NCBI GenBank assembly: GCA_028692885.1
Contig: JAQUWM010000004.1
Location: forward strand, 1-64,000
Direction of reading: 5' to 3'
Length of the DNA: 64,000 bases
Origin: Acetobacterium sp.
Lineage (GTDB): Bacteria > Bacillota > Clostridia > Eubacteriales > Eubacteriaceae
In this document: piece by piece, positions 43,781 to 53,822 of the stretch
Layout of the letters: each line of letters begins with the position of its first letter
Numbering within the stretch: position 1 is the stretch's first letter
Made by a program: the position numbers and the translations under genes
Notes under the pieces: generated by a model
What the model saw: the letters and a program-made list of their open reading frames with translations, nothing else
Databases searched by the model: none
What the model was told of the DNA's origin: nothing

Positions 43781-43809
43781 AGTATAGCACCGCTGAAAAG
43801 GAACGTCAA
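43781..43809 (-). promoter_or_regulatory. Promoter of the corrinoid methyltransferase operon
   Basis: On the minus strand TTGACG (43809-43804), a 17-bp spacer and TATACT (43786-43781). Confidence 0.68.
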
Positions 43810-43933
43810 TATATTTTTTAAACGTATTTAATATTTTACAATTTTATTTATTACCCTTTTAAAATGACATTTTTAAGCTTATTTTATAATAATTTATTTT
43901 TATTTAACATTCAATCAAACTAAATAAGGGCAT

Positions 43934-43959
43934 AAAAAAAGTGAGGTTCCCCCCACTTT
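43934..43959 (-). terminator. Intrinsic terminator of the DUF4153 gene
   Basis: On the minus strand AAAGTG pairs with CACTTT around a G/C-rich apex, and seven T follow. Confidence 0.7.
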
Positions 43960-43965
43960 GTTATG

Positions 43966-45768
43966 TTATTTAATGTGTATCAATACGTAAAAATCACCGT
44001 TATAGATCGGTTCTGCCCCAGATTTTTCAATCGCCAAAAACATCGCTACCAGGGAAATGGCCACCTGATCATTTTCCTGCTTAAAGGTCGCCGCCTCTGC
44101 CGACATGAAGTCTTTGCTGATCTGATAAGCATCCCCCGAGGATGTGTCAAAGTGATCAAAAACATCTTTCATATCAATCCGCATCAGCTCTGACCCGTTT
44201 TCTTCTGAGAGGATCAACATCCCGGGAGCCGCAATTTTATCTCGTGAAAGCGTATAGACTTTTCCCTCTGACTCAAAGGTGCAGATAAGCGAATCCATTT
44301 TTTCATCCTGCACATAGAAATTCACCACTACAAAGGTCTCGTAGCCAGAAATATCGAGGGGCGACTGCTGATTAAGATTCAGATAAAGGGAATCCTGACG
44401 GTATGGATTTTCATCGTAACGATAAAAACCAAAGGTATCATAGAAATCCTCGTAAACATTAAATTCTTCACCTAGATAAGGAATATTTTTGCTATATTCC
44501 ATCATAGCCAGGTAGTTGACCGAATCAGAGATAATCTTTTTGGCCGCCTCAGATACCGATGCATTGGGACTGATTGTATTATTTTCTAGCATCTTGTTTT
44601 CAATCAGAACATCAGTGAGCCGCGCAGTCTGATTCGTTCGACTAATGGTAAAGGCATCCACCGGTGGCATAATCGAAACCAGCGAAAACCCGATCAGTAA
44701 CGCTGCGATGATGCCATTTTTTCGTATCGGCATAAAACACATTAATACACCAGAAACAACGGCAAAGATCCCAAAAATAATTACATAGTAACGGCCGTGG
44801 GTCATCCCCGTTTCTTGAATCCGCAACACCGAGGCGACAATCTGAAACAGTACAATGGGAACCAGCACCTTGGGAAATATCTTCCGGAACCATTCAGCAA
44901 CCTTATTTTCCAGGCTGCTGGCGAGAATATAAATCAATATCACCGCGATCGCAAAACTGACCAGCATCGGTTCCAGGCGATTATCGATCCAAAAATCGCC
45001 AGTGATGTTTCGGGCGATATAAATAATCAGAATAATCGTATATATCGTCAACAATGGAATGATGATATAGGAAATCAGGACCTCCAAAAATTTCGGACAC
45101 AGGCTCGATCGTTCGACTTTTTCGCGGTTATGTTCCAACGTCTCAGAAGACTGGTTTTTATCTGCTGCACCAGGGTATATTGGAATCAGCGAGAGAAAGT
45201 AAATTGGTGCAAATAGCATCCCGACAATATTTAAGGTGTGCAGATAGGATTTATCCGACACTCTAAAAAGCAGCAGATCAATAGCGGTGATGATCAGGGT
45301 GATCCCGGTAAACAAAACGCCGGAAAATAGCAGGGAATTGAAGAATGCTTTAAAAGCAGCCATAAAGCCCTGATTAAAGCTGACCTCGCTGTTGATCACC
45401 GGAACCCAGATGTAAGCAATCAATAGTGCCAACAGCGCCACCGATGTGCGGATCCAGGTTTCGATGCTAGTACTAGCATACTGTCTGACGATCACAAAAT
45501 AACCGAGTGTCAGTATTAGACACACAGCCATTGTGGCGATCCGAACGGAGGGCTTGTCAGAAAAACGCTCCCAAGCCGCCTGGAGGGTAAACGCCAGAAA
45601 AGCCCCAACCAGAAAGGTCAGTAAATATTTGGTATAATCAACCTCGTGATGAATCGCCATGGCATTTACCATCGCTGCCGCCACCAGAAAAGCAACCGTG
45701 AGCGGATATCGTGATAAAGCCTCAACCAGCCCGCTGATTTTTTCCCAAGTCTTATCTAACAGTTTCAT
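43966..45768 (-). CDS. DUF4153-type integral membrane protein
   Basis: This 600-aa protein has about 11-12 hydrophobic helices in its first 390 residues. A soluble C-terminal domain of about 200 residues lies outside the membrane region and contains FNVYEDFYDTFGFYRYDENP. This arrangement fits the DUF4153 family. The function is unknown. It is monocistronic, RBS AAAGGA, and has its own terminator. No partner gene suggests a role. The helices and the C-terminal domain are visible; the family name is from memory of the pattern and should be checked. Confidence 0.75.
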   Translation of the reverse strand: MKLLDKTWEKISGLVEALSRYPLTVAFLVAAAMVNAMAIHHEVDYTKYLLTFLVGAFLAFTLQAAWERFSDKPSVRIATMAVCLILTLGYFVIVRQYASTSIETWIRTSVALLALLIAYIWVPVINSEVSFNQGFMAAFKAFFNSLLFSGVLFTGITLIITAIDLLLFRVSDKSYLHTLNIVGMLFAPIYFLSLIPIYPGAADKNQSSETLEHNREKVERSSLCPKFLEVLISYIIIPLLTIYTIILIIYIARNITGDFWIDNRLEPMLVSFAIAVILIYILASSLENKVAEWFRKIFPKVLVPIVLFQIVASVLRIQETGMTHGRYYVIIFGIFAVVSGVLMCFMPIRKNGIIAALLIGFSLVSIMPPVDAFTISRTNQTARLTDVLIENKMLENNTISPNASVSEAAKKIISDSVNYLAMMEYSKNIPYLGEEFNVYEDFYDTFGFYRYDENPYRQDSLYLNLNQQSPLDISGYETFVVVNFYVQDEKMDSLICTFESEGKVYTLSRDKIAAPGMLILSEENGSELMRIDMKDVFDHFDTSSGDAYQISKDFMSAEAATFKQENDQVAISLVAMFLAIEKSGAEPIYNGDFYVLIHIK

Positions 45769-45931
45769 GTTTTTTCCTTTCTTTCAATTCAATTTTTATC
45801 CGGCACAATTGGCTGTTAAGAACTATATACCCTTTACCGCCAGGTATAAAGGCAATATTTTGAACAACTTCTATCAAATCTCGATAAATTCATCTAAAAC
45901 TGATCACCGCAGTGATTTTTGGTTGTTCACC

Positions 45932-45958
45932 AAAAACAGACCAGCTTTCGCTGGTCTG
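45932..45958 (-). terminator. Intrinsic terminator of the subtilase gene
   Basis: CAGACCAGC and its complement (45937-45958) form a 9-bp stem with a 4-nt loop; on the minus strand TTTTTGG follows. Confidence 0.82.
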
Positions 45959-46005
45959 GATCGCTTTGAATTTTCTTTATAAAAGATTTTTGCCGCGATT
46001 GTTAA

Positions 46006-48000
46006 TCATTTTTCGATAAAGGGATTAACGATCGAGCCTGGTGCGGCACTGCCCTTGGGAATAATTTCAATGCAGATGCCTTCCAGGCGATAACCAAAAC
46101 CAGCAGTTCCTGCTTGTTGGCCATTGCTGGCCCAACCCATCCAGCCGACGTTCTGGGCATGAACCTGATAATAAACATCAAAAAGATCGGCGTCGGTACC
46201 AGTTAATTCAATGGCGATGGCTTCCAGGCGCAGGGATTTTCCGGCGGTGCCGCTTAAAGCACCATCAGCCACAAAATTCTGCCAGCCGATGTTCTGGACA
46301 TGGGTTTTATATTTTACCCCAAGGTTATAGTTTTTGGTAATGGTATTGATCTCAATCGCTTCCAACCGTAGCGATTTTCCTTCGGTTCCGCTGATGGCAC
46401 CATCAGCCACGAGACTTTGCCAGCCAACATTTTGTACATGGGTTCGATATTCAATCGCTGGTGCCGCTTTTTCTTTTACCACGTAATTGACAATCGATTC
46501 TTTGACCATACTGCCTTTTCCATCTTGCACCTGCGCTGACAAGGTATAAATGCCCGCTACGGTTGGTGTAAAGGCAGCTGTGCCGAGGCTGCTGTATTCT
46601 TGAATAGTCGTGGTTTTTCCATTTAAATCGTAATAAAATCCATATTGATAATCCTCTTCGCCGCCACTGGCGACGGCACTCAAAGTAAGTAGCGTTCCCA
46701 GGGTTTGGCCGGTTGGTTTATCAACCGTAAAGGTATCAATCTTTAATGGATTCGTGGGCGTAACCTTGGCCAGGGCAGCATCCAGCTGAATCATGCCATA
46801 ACCATAGTAATCATCTCTGCCTTTAGCACCAAAATCCAGCGCCGTTTCTTTAAGCAGCGTTTCAACCTGGGTACTGGTCATCGTATAGTCCGCTGCCATT
46901 AAAACGGCACAGGCGGCAGCTGTAATCGGACTGGCAAAAGAAGTTCCCGAGGCTTCTTCATAGGTACCGTTATGATTTGTTGAATAAACTTTATAGCCTG
47001 GTGCACACAAGTCAACCAGACTATTGTGTTGTGAAAAATAGGCAATTTTATTGGTACTGTCAGTGGCTCCCACTGAAATGACATTATTATAAGAAGCCGG
47101 AACTGCCAGTTCACCGCTGTAGTTAGCGTTGCTGCCTTCATTTCCGGCCGCCGCCACCAGCACCTTACCGGCACTGGCAGCATTTTCCACCGCCGTCCGC
47201 AAAGCTGCTGAAACCATATAGCCACCAAAACTCATATTAATGACTTTTACATCGGGTCGTGCTGCCGCATCAAACAAGGCGGCACAGATATAACCCACAT
47301 CGAGATTCTTGTCACCATCCGACAGGCCGCCAACCCGATACGGGGCTACCTTGATATTGCTAGTGCCGACGATCCCGGCCATGCCAATACCATTATTGGC
47401 CACCGCCGCCACACAGCCTGCGACCAGTGTGCCATGACCCGATAAATCAACCATGTCGGTGCTTCCTTCGACATAATCATAACCGGTGACAACATTATTG
47501 GCGATATCAGGATGTTGGATATTCAGACCGGTATCAATGACCGCCACCACCACCGTTTGTGAATTATTGACCTTATTCCAGGTCTCATCGGCGCCAACCC
47601 GCTCAAACTGCCAGGCTTTAGATAAATCTGGATCATTTGGCAAAGCCGCAGTCTGAATATAGCTGTTTTTTTCCGCTACCAACACATTGGGATTTTCCGA
47701 TAGCTTGGCTACCAGAGCATCAGTGCTAATTGAATCGGCAACCTGAATGATATCGACTTGTTGACCTAACGTTTCACCGCCCTTGATATCCTGACTGGTC
47801 AGGGCAAGACTTCCAATCGTAGCCCGATCCTTGTAAATAACGACGATCTGATCATTGATATTTGAATTGACCTCAAGATCTGCGACTTGATCCAAACTCT
47901 GAATGACGATCGGCTGCCCTTCTGCGACAACCCCCAGCGGACAGGAACTTCCAATTAAAACGATTGCGAGCAGGAAGACGATTGCCTTCTTAAATTTCAT
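46006..48000 (-). CDS. Secreted subtilisin-like serine protease with three ChW repeats
   Basis: This 664-aa exported S8 peptidase has a signal peptide to about residue 26 and a propeptide region (about 35-115). The catalytic triad is Asp156 (VIDTGLNIQHPDI), His189 (SGHGTLVAGCVAA) and Ser354 (SGTSFASPITAAA), with oxyanion Asn287 (AAGNEGS). A beta-rich linker (about 420-510) leads to three ChW repeats at the C terminus (THVQNVGWQSL..., THVQNIGWQNF..., VHAQNVGWMGW..., each ending RLEAI or RLEGI). The repeats match those of the CHAP protein at 36763 and suggest a shared surface address. RBS AGAGG is present. Confidence 0.94.
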   Translation of the reverse strand: MKFKKAIVFLLAIVLIGSSCPLGVVAEGQPIVIQSLDQVADLEVNSNINDQIVVIYKDRATIGSLALTSQDIKGGETLGQQVDIIQVADSISTDALVAKLSENPNVLVAEKNSYIQTAALPNDPDLSKAWQFERVGADETWNKVNNSQTVVVAVIDTGLNIQHPDIANNVVTGYDYVEGSTDMVDLSGHGTLVAGCVAAVANNGIGMAGIVGTSNIKVAPYRVGGLSDGDKNLDVGYICAALFDAAARPDVKVINMSFGGYMVSAALRTAVENAASAGKVLVAAAGNEGSNANYSGELAVPASYNNVISVGATDSTNKIAYFSQHNSLVDLCAPGYKVYSTNHNGTYEEASGTSFASPITAAACAVLMAADYTMTSTQVETLLKETALDFGAKGRDDYYGYGMIQLDAALAKVTPTNPLKIDTFTVDKPTGQTLGTLLTLSAVASGGEEDYQYGFYYDLNGKTTTIQEYSSLGTAAFTPTVAGIYTLSAQVQDGKGSMVKESIVNYVVKEKAAPAIEYRTHVQNVGWQSLVADGAISGTEGKSLRLEAIEINTITKNYNLGVKYKTHVQNIGWQNFVADGALSGTAGKSLRLEAIAIELTGTDADLFDVYYQVHAQNVGWMGWASNGQQAGTAGFGYRLEGICIEIIPKGSAAPGSIVNPFIEK

Positions 48001-48132
48001 AGATATTACCTCTTGCGCTTTCTGTTCTTTTTTTAAATCGGAGAATTTGGTTTTGGGATTGCTCTTTCATTATTTCTTTAACTGAGCACCATTTTGTTCC
48101 TGTCTGACCTGCATATCTATTCTGATATTGAG

Positions 48133-48161
48133 ATTATACCCGTAAGCAAGCTTTTTTTCAA
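48133..48161 (-). promoter_or_regulatory. Promoter of the subtilase gene
   Basis: On the minus strand TTGAAA (48161-48156), a 17-bp spacer and perfect TATAAT (48138-48133), giving a leader of about 125 nt. Confidence 0.7.
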
Positions 48162-48296
48162 TCGCTAATTATTTATACCCTTCCCACTACTTGTGACTTT
48201 TCTTAAAAATATCTGAATTCTAAGTTTCACTAAAGGTTTGGGGGGTATTATTTATTCAAGAGATAAATATCTCCTTTTTCTTTTCATTCCTAATAT

Positions 48297-48341
48297 AAAA
48301 AAAGCAGTGCATCCATTCGGGATCACTGCTTTTTTATTTTT
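48297..48341 (-). terminator. Intrinsic terminator of the pspA-GIDE operon
   Basis: AAAAAAGCAGTG and CACTGCTTTTTT (48298-48335) form a 12-bp stem, with T-runs on both strands. Confidence 0.82.
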
Positions 48342-48350
48342 CGTGATGGT

Positions 48351-49139
48351 CTAAGAGAATAAAAACATCACTATAATTCCACCGATGACACTGGCAACAC
48401 CAATACCGATGGCCAGCAGTTTTTCATTTTTAATATCGTCCAGTAATTCGTCTTCTGATTTATAGGTCACGTGGGATGGTTTTTTGGTGGTTACTGATCT
48501 TCCCACATAAAGTCGGCTTCCCCGTTTATGTATTTCGCCCAGAATATACATCGGCTGATCCTCTGGAAGAATTTCTTCGAAAAAGCGATAACCAAGGAAA
48601 CGGGATCCTCGGGGGTTTGAAAAATTAAAATTGAAGTTGTCTCTGACCCAGTTAGAATCTGATGATTCCATGCGGTTGCAGCCTGGCATTAAATCGACAT
48701 CAGCACCAAAACTGGCCATATCAATATAGACTTTTTCGTCTGAACTACTGTCTGAAAGATAAACTTCCACCGGGCTTTTTTCACTAGATAAAGAAGTTTC
48801 TACCTTATCCGTAATGGTTCTGGTATTTCCTTTATCATCACGCTCGGTCCTGGTTTCTTCATGAACGGAAAACGCTTCATTTTCATAATAAGCCACCGGG
48901 CGCTGCGAAAACGGAGCTTCCACATCTCCTGAAACACTGTGAAGGTGACCCTTCACCTCACTGTAATGGCGATAATTTTCATCCAAACTGGATAAATCAC
49001 CAACAATGTCCAAGATATCTTTAATGCAGGTTGTCTGTTGAAACTGGATTTCGGCTACCTTGTTGGTGTTTTTTCGAAACATATAAACAGCATAGCAAAT
49101 CCCGGCAACCATTATCAGTATTCCAATAATATATGCCAT
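48351..49139 (-). CDS. GIDE-domain (MUL1/MAPL-like) membrane protein without a RING domain
   Basis: This 262-aa protein has an N-terminal membrane segment (about 3-18), a central beta-rich domain and a C-terminal membrane segment (about 240-262). The central part fits the GIDE domain known from eukaryotic MUL1/MAPL E3 ligases and from bacterial homologues: VKGHLHSVSGDVEAPFSQRP, then GYRFFEEILPEDQPMYILGE. No RING or Cys-rich module is present, so ligase activity is not expected. The gene starts 4 bp after pspA on the same strand, so it is probably translationally coupled to it. A role in membrane stress or membrane-protein control is inferred from this pairing. Confidence 0.72.
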   Translation of the reverse strand: MAYIIGILIMVAGICYAVYMFRKNTNKVAEIQFQQTTCIKDILDIVGDLSSLDENYRHYSEVKGHLHSVSGDVEAPFSQRPVAYYENEAFSVHEETRTERDDKGNTRTITDKVETSLSSEKSPVEVYLSDSSSDEKVYIDMASFGADVDLMPGCNRMESSDSNWVRDNFNFNFSNPRGSRFLGYRFFEEILPEDQPMYILGEIHKRGSRLYVGRSVTTKKPSHVTYKSEDELLDDIKNEKLLAIGIGVASVIGGIIVMFLFS

Positions 49140-49143
49140 GGTT

Positions 49144-49812
49144 CTATTCTATTCCCAATTCCGCTTTAAGCTTGGCCAATTCATCATCAACCGCCGCTGT
49201 TTTTTCCAGTGCTTCAAACTCGTCTTCCAGACTGGTATTTTCTCCAGCCATTTCGGTAAAAGCCTGAGCTTCAGCTTCTTTGGCGTTGACTTTCTGTTCC
49301 ATTTTATCCAGTTTAGTGAAAGCACTGGTACTATCGGTACTATTTAAAGAGGTGCTGACACTTTTTTGGGCATCGGCCATCTTAGAGCGGGCAATCAGCA
49401 TATTCTGTTTCATCCGGGCTTCTTCGAGCTTGGATTTTAATTGACGAACCTGATCTTTTAATTGACCGACCTGTAAGCTCATCGAATCATAAGCTGCCTG
49501 AAACTGTACCAAATCTCCATCGACGCTTGTTTTTTGCGCCAGTGCTTTTTTTGCCAGTTCTTCATTGCCTGCCAATAATGCCGTTTTCGCTTTTTTACTC
49601 CAGTCTTCTGAAGCAGCTTTAGCCGATTCCAATTGTTTTAAAGCCTGTTTTTCACTGCCCATGGCCGCACCCAATGCCTGGGTTGCGCTATTAACCTGTG
49701 CTTCCATGTCAATGATAATCTGTTTTACCATTTTTTCGGGATCTTCTGCCTTATCCAGCATGTCATTTACATTCGCCTTTAACAAGTCACTAAGACGTTC
49801 AAAAATTGCCAT
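49144..49812 (-). CDS. pspA: PspA/IM30 family protein (bacterial ESCRT-III-like)
   Basis: This 222-aa protein is almost entirely helical and coiled-coil, with the PspA start MAIFERLSDLLKANVNDMLD (amphipathic helix 0/1) and the segment AEDPEKMVKQIIIDME. Alanine-rich helices and the RMKQNMLIARSKMADAQKSV stretch follow family pattern. PspA-family proteins polymerise on membranes and protect them under stress. RBS AGGAGG. It is the first gene of a two-gene operon with the GIDE protein. A regulator such as PspF is not nearby, and the upstream region looks sigma-A-like (TAGACT-N17-TAAGAT). Confidence 0.92.
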   Translation of the reverse strand: MAIFERLSDLLKANVNDMLDKAEDPEKMVKQIIIDMEAQVNSATQALGAAMGSEKQALKQLESAKAASEDWSKKAKTALLAGNEELAKKALAQKTSVDGDLVQFQAAYDSMSLQVGQLKDQVRQLKSKLEEARMKQNMLIARSKMADAQKSVSTSLNSTDSTSAFTKLDKMEQKVNAKEAEAQAFTEMAGENTSLEDEFEALEKTAAVDDELAKLKAELGIE

Positions 49813-50159
49813 TTCTTCCTCCTGCTATTTGTTTTTTTATTCCAGGGCAATAAATGCCTGGGCCAATTGATTATTTCCGGCCACCGCCTGATTTCGATCA
49901 AATCGCCTTTTTCTGTATCTTCATCTTAACAAATCTGAGTAAATAAGTCTATTGCTTTTTTTGTTTTGAGCGTAAATTAATGCCCCTTCATCACGATAAA
50001 ACGCTGTACAATTTCACGCTTATGATCGCATTTTTCCGGCTACTTGCCAGCCAAGGTATCCCTGCCGAAAGTTATTTTAACCGATTTTACAGGCAATCTA
50101 TCAAATCAAAGTGTGCACTTACACCAATATATTGTATACTCGGTGGCTTGATTTAAATT
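49813..50159. other. Divergent intergenic region between pspA and the chemoreceptor
   Basis: It holds a probable pspA promoter (minus strand TAGACT-N17-TAAGAT near 49925-49953) and a CCAGG/CCTGG leader hairpin near 49841-49861. I see nothing else. Confidence 0.4.
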
Positions 50160-50188
50160 TTGACACCTCAACCAAGCTATTTTATTCT
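50160..50188 (+). promoter_or_regulatory. Promoter of chemoreceptor gene
   Basis: TTGACA (50160-50165), a 17-bp spacer and TATTCT (50183-50188), about 84 bp before the start codon. Confidence 0.6.
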
Positions 50189-50271
50189 CGTTTACTGTTA
50201 TTATTTATTTGATTTGGGTAAACATCATTCAAATAACGAAATTAGTTTAGCTTACTAAGGAGGAATAAAAA

Positions 50272-53133
50272 ATGCGATGGATGCTTAACATGAAAATTGG
50301 CGTGAAACTCATTGTGAGTTTTATTATTGTCGCCCTGATCACCGGGGTGGTTGGCGTTGTTGGCATTGTGAATTTACAGAATCTTCAAAATTCCAATCAC
50401 TTACTTTACGAAAAGATGGCGCTATCCATTGCCGATATTGGTCAGATTTCCACATCCTACCAGCGGATGCGAGTTATTGTGCGGGATATGATTATTGAAA
50501 ACAGTCCAGAGTTGATCCAATCCAATGCGGATAAGGTTATCCTCCGCAACAGCGAAATTGACGAGGCGGCGGCGGCTTTTCAGGAAACCATCGTCGATCC
50601 GGAAATGCAGGCAATCTTTGACGAACTCATTGCATCCCGCAAGGTTCTGGCTCAGGAATTCGAAAAGGTTAAAGAACTGGCGATCCAAAATCGTGATACT
50701 GAAGCTTTCGCACTCATGGCCGATACCGGATCCTATGAAATCGCCGCTTCGGTAGTCATGGATACGATTAATGAGCTGGTTCCAATGAAATTAGCAGAAG
50801 CAGAGCTTGCCCAGGAGCTTGATACTGCCACTGCCAACGCCGCCATGACGACGATGATTATTGTGACTTTAGCCGCTTTTGCTATCGCCATCATCTTCGG
50901 TCTGGTGCTTCGTTCGATGATCAGTAAACCTCTGCAACAGGCCAATCAGATGATCAAAGAAATGAGTCTGGGACATTTTACCCTCCGTCTTAATATGAAC
51001 CGGAAGGACGAAATTGGCGAAATGGCCGCATCGATGGACAATTTTTCTGATGACATCCAAACCGTTGTCATTGGCACCATGAATCAGATTGCAAACGGTG
51101 ACGTCAGCACCAACGTCGAACCGAAAGACTCCCATGATGAGCTTTCTCCAGCCCTTAAACTGACCATCGAAACGATTCGAAATCTGATCAGTGAAGCGAC
51201 GATGCTGTCCCATGCAGCCATCGCCGGCCAATGGGAAACCCGGGGTGATGCCGATACCTTTAGCGGTGGTTTTAAAGAAATTGTCGACGGGTTCAATGCC
51301 ACCCTGGATACTGTTGTTGACAAAATGGTCTGGCATGAAGCCATTATTGACGCCATCCCCTTCCCGCTCCATGTCACTGATAACGATATGAAATGGACCT
51401 TTATGAACAAACCATTTGAAGATTTAATGATTGCCAATGGGGTCATCAAAGACCGAACTTCCGCCTGTGGTATGGACTGCTACAATGCCAATGCCGATAT
51501 CTGCCAAACCGAAGGCTGCGGCATCAGACGTCTGGTTGATCAAGGCTTGAACGACAGCTATTTCGAATGGGTCGGCCGAAGCAATAAACAGGATACCGCC
51601 TATCTTAAAAATAAAAACGGCGAAAGTATTGGCTTCGTCGAAATCGTCACCGATTTAACCCCCATTATCCGGGTTAGCGACTACACCAAGTCGGAAGTAT
51701 CACGACTGGGCAATAACCTGATTCGTTTATCAGCCGGTGATCTCGACTTCGATCTGAATGTTGGTGAAGCCGATGAGTATACCTCTGAAGTCAGTGCCCA
51801 ATTCCACGAAATCGGCAACACTTTAGGCGAAGTTAAAAATTCCGTCGGTAACCTGGTTACTGATGCTACGATGCTAGCCGAGGCCGGAATTGCCGGGCGC
51901 TTGGATACCCGGGCTGATGCCAGCCGACATCAGGGCGATTTTGCCCGAATTGTCGACGGCGTTAACGCCACTCTGGATGCCGTTGTCGAACCGGTGCAGG
52001 AAGCTTCTGCCACCTTAAAAGAACTGGCTCAGGGCAATCTGAACACCGGTATGGTCGGCTATTATAACGGCGATTACACCTTGATTAAAGATAATATGAA
52101 CCAGACCGTCACCTTCCTGAAACGTTACGTCGATGAAATCGCCGATACCCTGGAAGAAATCGGCCGGGGCAACCTGAATCAACAGATCACCACCGATTAT
52201 CTGGGCGATTTCCAGGCCATTAAAACAGCTCTCAACGATATCACCAGTAATCTCAGCAACACCATGACCGAAATCAATATGGCCGCCGGTCAGGTCGATA
52301 TGGGTGCCAAACAGATCTCTGACGGTGGCCAGGCTTTATCTCAGGGAACCACCGAACAGGCCAGTGCTATCCAGGAATTGACGGCTTCCATTGAAGAGGT
52401 GGCTGCCGAGACTAAACGAAACGCTATGAATGCCAATGAAGCCAATGAATTGGCTGTCAATGTTCGTACCAACGCCGAAAAAGGCAATAATCAAATGGCC
52501 ACCATGATCGGTGCCATGGGCGAAATCAATGATTCTTCAAATAATATTTCTAAAATTATCAAGGTTATTGATGACATTGCTTTCCAGACCAATATTCTGG
52601 CTCTGAATGCCGCTGTTGAAGCGGCTCGAGCCGGTCAGCATGGCAAGGGCTTTGCGGTCGTCGCTGAAGAAGTAAGAACCCTGGCCGCTCGAAGTGCCGA
52701 AGCCGCCAAAGAAACCACTGGCTTAATTGAAGGTTCGATTGACAAGGTCAGCGTCGGAACAAAAATTGCTGATGACACCGCTGAAAGCCTCAAAGAGATT
52801 CTCAGTCAAATTGATAAGGTTGCCGGTTTAGTCGGCACCATTGCTCAGGCTTCTAATGATCAGGCTTCAGAAATTGCCCAGATCACCCAGGGTATCGAGC
52901 AGGTATCTCAGGTTGTTCAGACGAATTCAGCCACCGCCGAAGAAAGCGCCGCTGCCAGCGAAGAACTTTCCGGCCAGGCAGAAATGCTCAAACAAATGGT
53001 CGATGCTTTCCAGTTGAAAGTCAAAAGCGATTCTGTTAAAACCGCCAATTCAACTGTTGCCCCGTCCCTAAAACCGGTTATAGCACCGTTGCCGGAACCA
53101 AGCATTATCCTCGATGATATGGATAAGTATTAA
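50272..53133 (+). CDS. Methyl-accepting chemotaxis protein with four-helix sensor, four-Cys PAS domain and multiple HAMP repeats
   Basis: This 953-aa receptor has TM1 at about 12-32, a periplasmic-type four-helix bundle sensor (about 35-185), and TM2 at about 190-215, followed by HAMP. Residues about 350-465 form a cytoplasmic PAS domain inserted among HAMP-like repeats. This PAS carries Cys399, Cys403, Cys411 and Cys416 (C-x3-C-x7-C-x4-C), absent from the other two receptors. HAMP repeats resume ([16 protein letters not shown]), followed by the signalling hairpin ([19 protein letters not shown]) and the acidic tail ending DDMDKY. RBS GGAGG is strong. The cysteines could bind a metal or iron-sulfur cluster for redox or oxygen sensing; that is inference. 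Confidence 0.93.
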   Translation: MRWMLNMKIGVKLIVSFIIVALITGVVGVVGIVNLQNLQNSNHLLYEKMALSIADIGQISTSYQRMRVIVRDMIIENSPELIQSNADKVILRNSEIDEAAAAFQETIVDPEMQAIFDELIASRKVLAQEFEKVKELAIQNRDTEAFALMADTGSYEIAASVVMDTINELVPMKLAEAELAQELDTATANAAMTTMIIVTLAAFAIAIIFGLVLRSMISKPLQQANQMIKEMSLGHFTLRLNMNRKDEIGEMAASMDNFSDDIQTVVIGTMNQIANGDVSTNVEPKDSHDELSPALKLTIETIRNLISEATMLSHAAIAGQWETRGDADTFSGGFKEIVDGFNATLDTVVDKMVWHEAIIDAIPFPLHVTDNDMKWTFMNKPFEDLMIANGVIKDRTSACGMDCYNANADICQTEGCGIRRLVDQGLNDSYFEWVGRSNKQDTAYLKNKNGESIGFVEIVTDLTPIIRVSDYTKSEVSRLGNNLIRLSAGDLDFDLNVGEADEYTSEVSAQFHEIGNTLGEVKNSVGNLVTDATMLAEAGIAGRLDTRADASRHQGDFARIVDGVNATLDAVVEPVQEASATLKELAQGNLNTGMVGYYNGDYTLIKDNMNQTVTFLKRYVDEIADTLEEIGRGNLNQQITTDYLGDFQAIKTALNDITSNLSNTMTEINMAAGQVDMGAKQISDGGQALSQGTTEQASAIQELTASIEEVAAETKRNAMNANEANELAVNVRTNAEKGNNQMATMIGAMGEINDSSNNISKIIKVIDDIAFQTNILALNAAVEAARAGQHGKGFAVVAEEVRTLAARSAEAAKETTGLIEGSIDKVSVGTKIADDTAESLKEILSQIDKVAGLVGTIAQASNDQASEIAQITQGIEQVSQVVQTNSATAEESAAASEELSGQAEMLKQMVDAFQLKVKSDSVKTANSTVAPSLKPVIAPLPEPSIILDDMDKY

Positions 53134-53149
53134 TTAAGCACCACCTTTT

Positions 53150-53183
53150 GAGGCCTGGTTTCTTCAATCCAGGCCTCATTTTT
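53150..53183 (+). terminator. Intrinsic terminator after chemoreceptor
   Basis: GAGGCCTGG (53150-53158) pairs with CCAGGCCTC (53169-53177), followed by ATTTTTA. Confidence 0.85.
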
Positions 53184-53254
53184 ATATTCCTGAAGCAGTC
53201 TTGATCGGTTTTCGCCGCTTAGATTCCACCCCACTTTGGGTCCCATAAAATTCG

Positions 53255-53284
53255 TTGACATCTCGCTGTTGTCTTGATTATAAT
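53255..53284 (+). promoter_or_regulatory. Consensus promoter of the Mrp operon
   Basis: A perfect TTGACA (53255-53260) and a perfect TATAAT (53279-53284) are separated by 18 bp. Transcription starts near 53291, so translation must start at 53331 rather than further upstream. Confidence 0.85.
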
Positions 53285-53330
53285 GAAGGCTACTCCAATG
53301 ATTTATCTTCATAACATAAAAGGAGCACTT

Positions 53331-53822
53331 ATGAAAAAAATGGTTCACACGCTTGTTCTGATTTTTATTTTTACCGCTATCTGGCTTATTTTAAATGAAA
53401 GTCTGGCTTTTTCCGAGATCTTGACCGGCCTCTTTTTTTCAGCAGTAGCGCTTCTCTTCACCAATCACTACTTGCTGGAAAATGATTATCTCAGTACTTA
53501 TCGCATCAAACTCGAGGTTCTTTTTCATTATGCCATGTATTTATTCGTTCAAATTTACCGCTCCGGCTTTTTAGCTATTTTTAAAATTATCAAAGGTGAG
53601 GATACCGTAAAAATCATTGAATACGAAACCTGTATCAGTGATGACCTGAGTATTTGTCTGTTAGCTAATGCTATCACCCTGACTCCCGGAACGGTGACAA
53701 TCGGTAAAAATGGCCGCCTGCTTCAAATTCTCGCTTTCCAGGATGAAGACACATTTACTGACATTACCGAAGGTAAAACTTGTTCCCCTTATGAAATGAT
53801 TTTAAGGAGTTTGGATCGATGA
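53331..53822 (+). CDS. mrpE: Mrp Na+/H+ antiporter subunit E
   Basis: This 163-aa membrane protein has two N-terminal helices (about 8-25 and 28-45), a third near 62-80 and a soluble C-terminal domain. It contains the family segment ANAITLTPGTVTI. RBS AAGGAG lies before the ATG at 53331. It corresponds to MbhA in the archaeal hydrogenase complex. It is the first of eight tightly overlapping genes and overlaps mrpF by 4 bp. Confidence 0.92.
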   Translation: MKKMVHTLVLIFIFTAIWLILNESLAFSEILTGLFFSAVALLFTNHYLLENDYLSTYRIKLEVLFHYAMYLFVQIYRSGFLAIFKIIKGEDTVKIIEYETCISDDLSICLLANAITLTPGTVTIGKNGRLLQILAFQDEDTFTDITEGKTCSPYEMILRSLDR

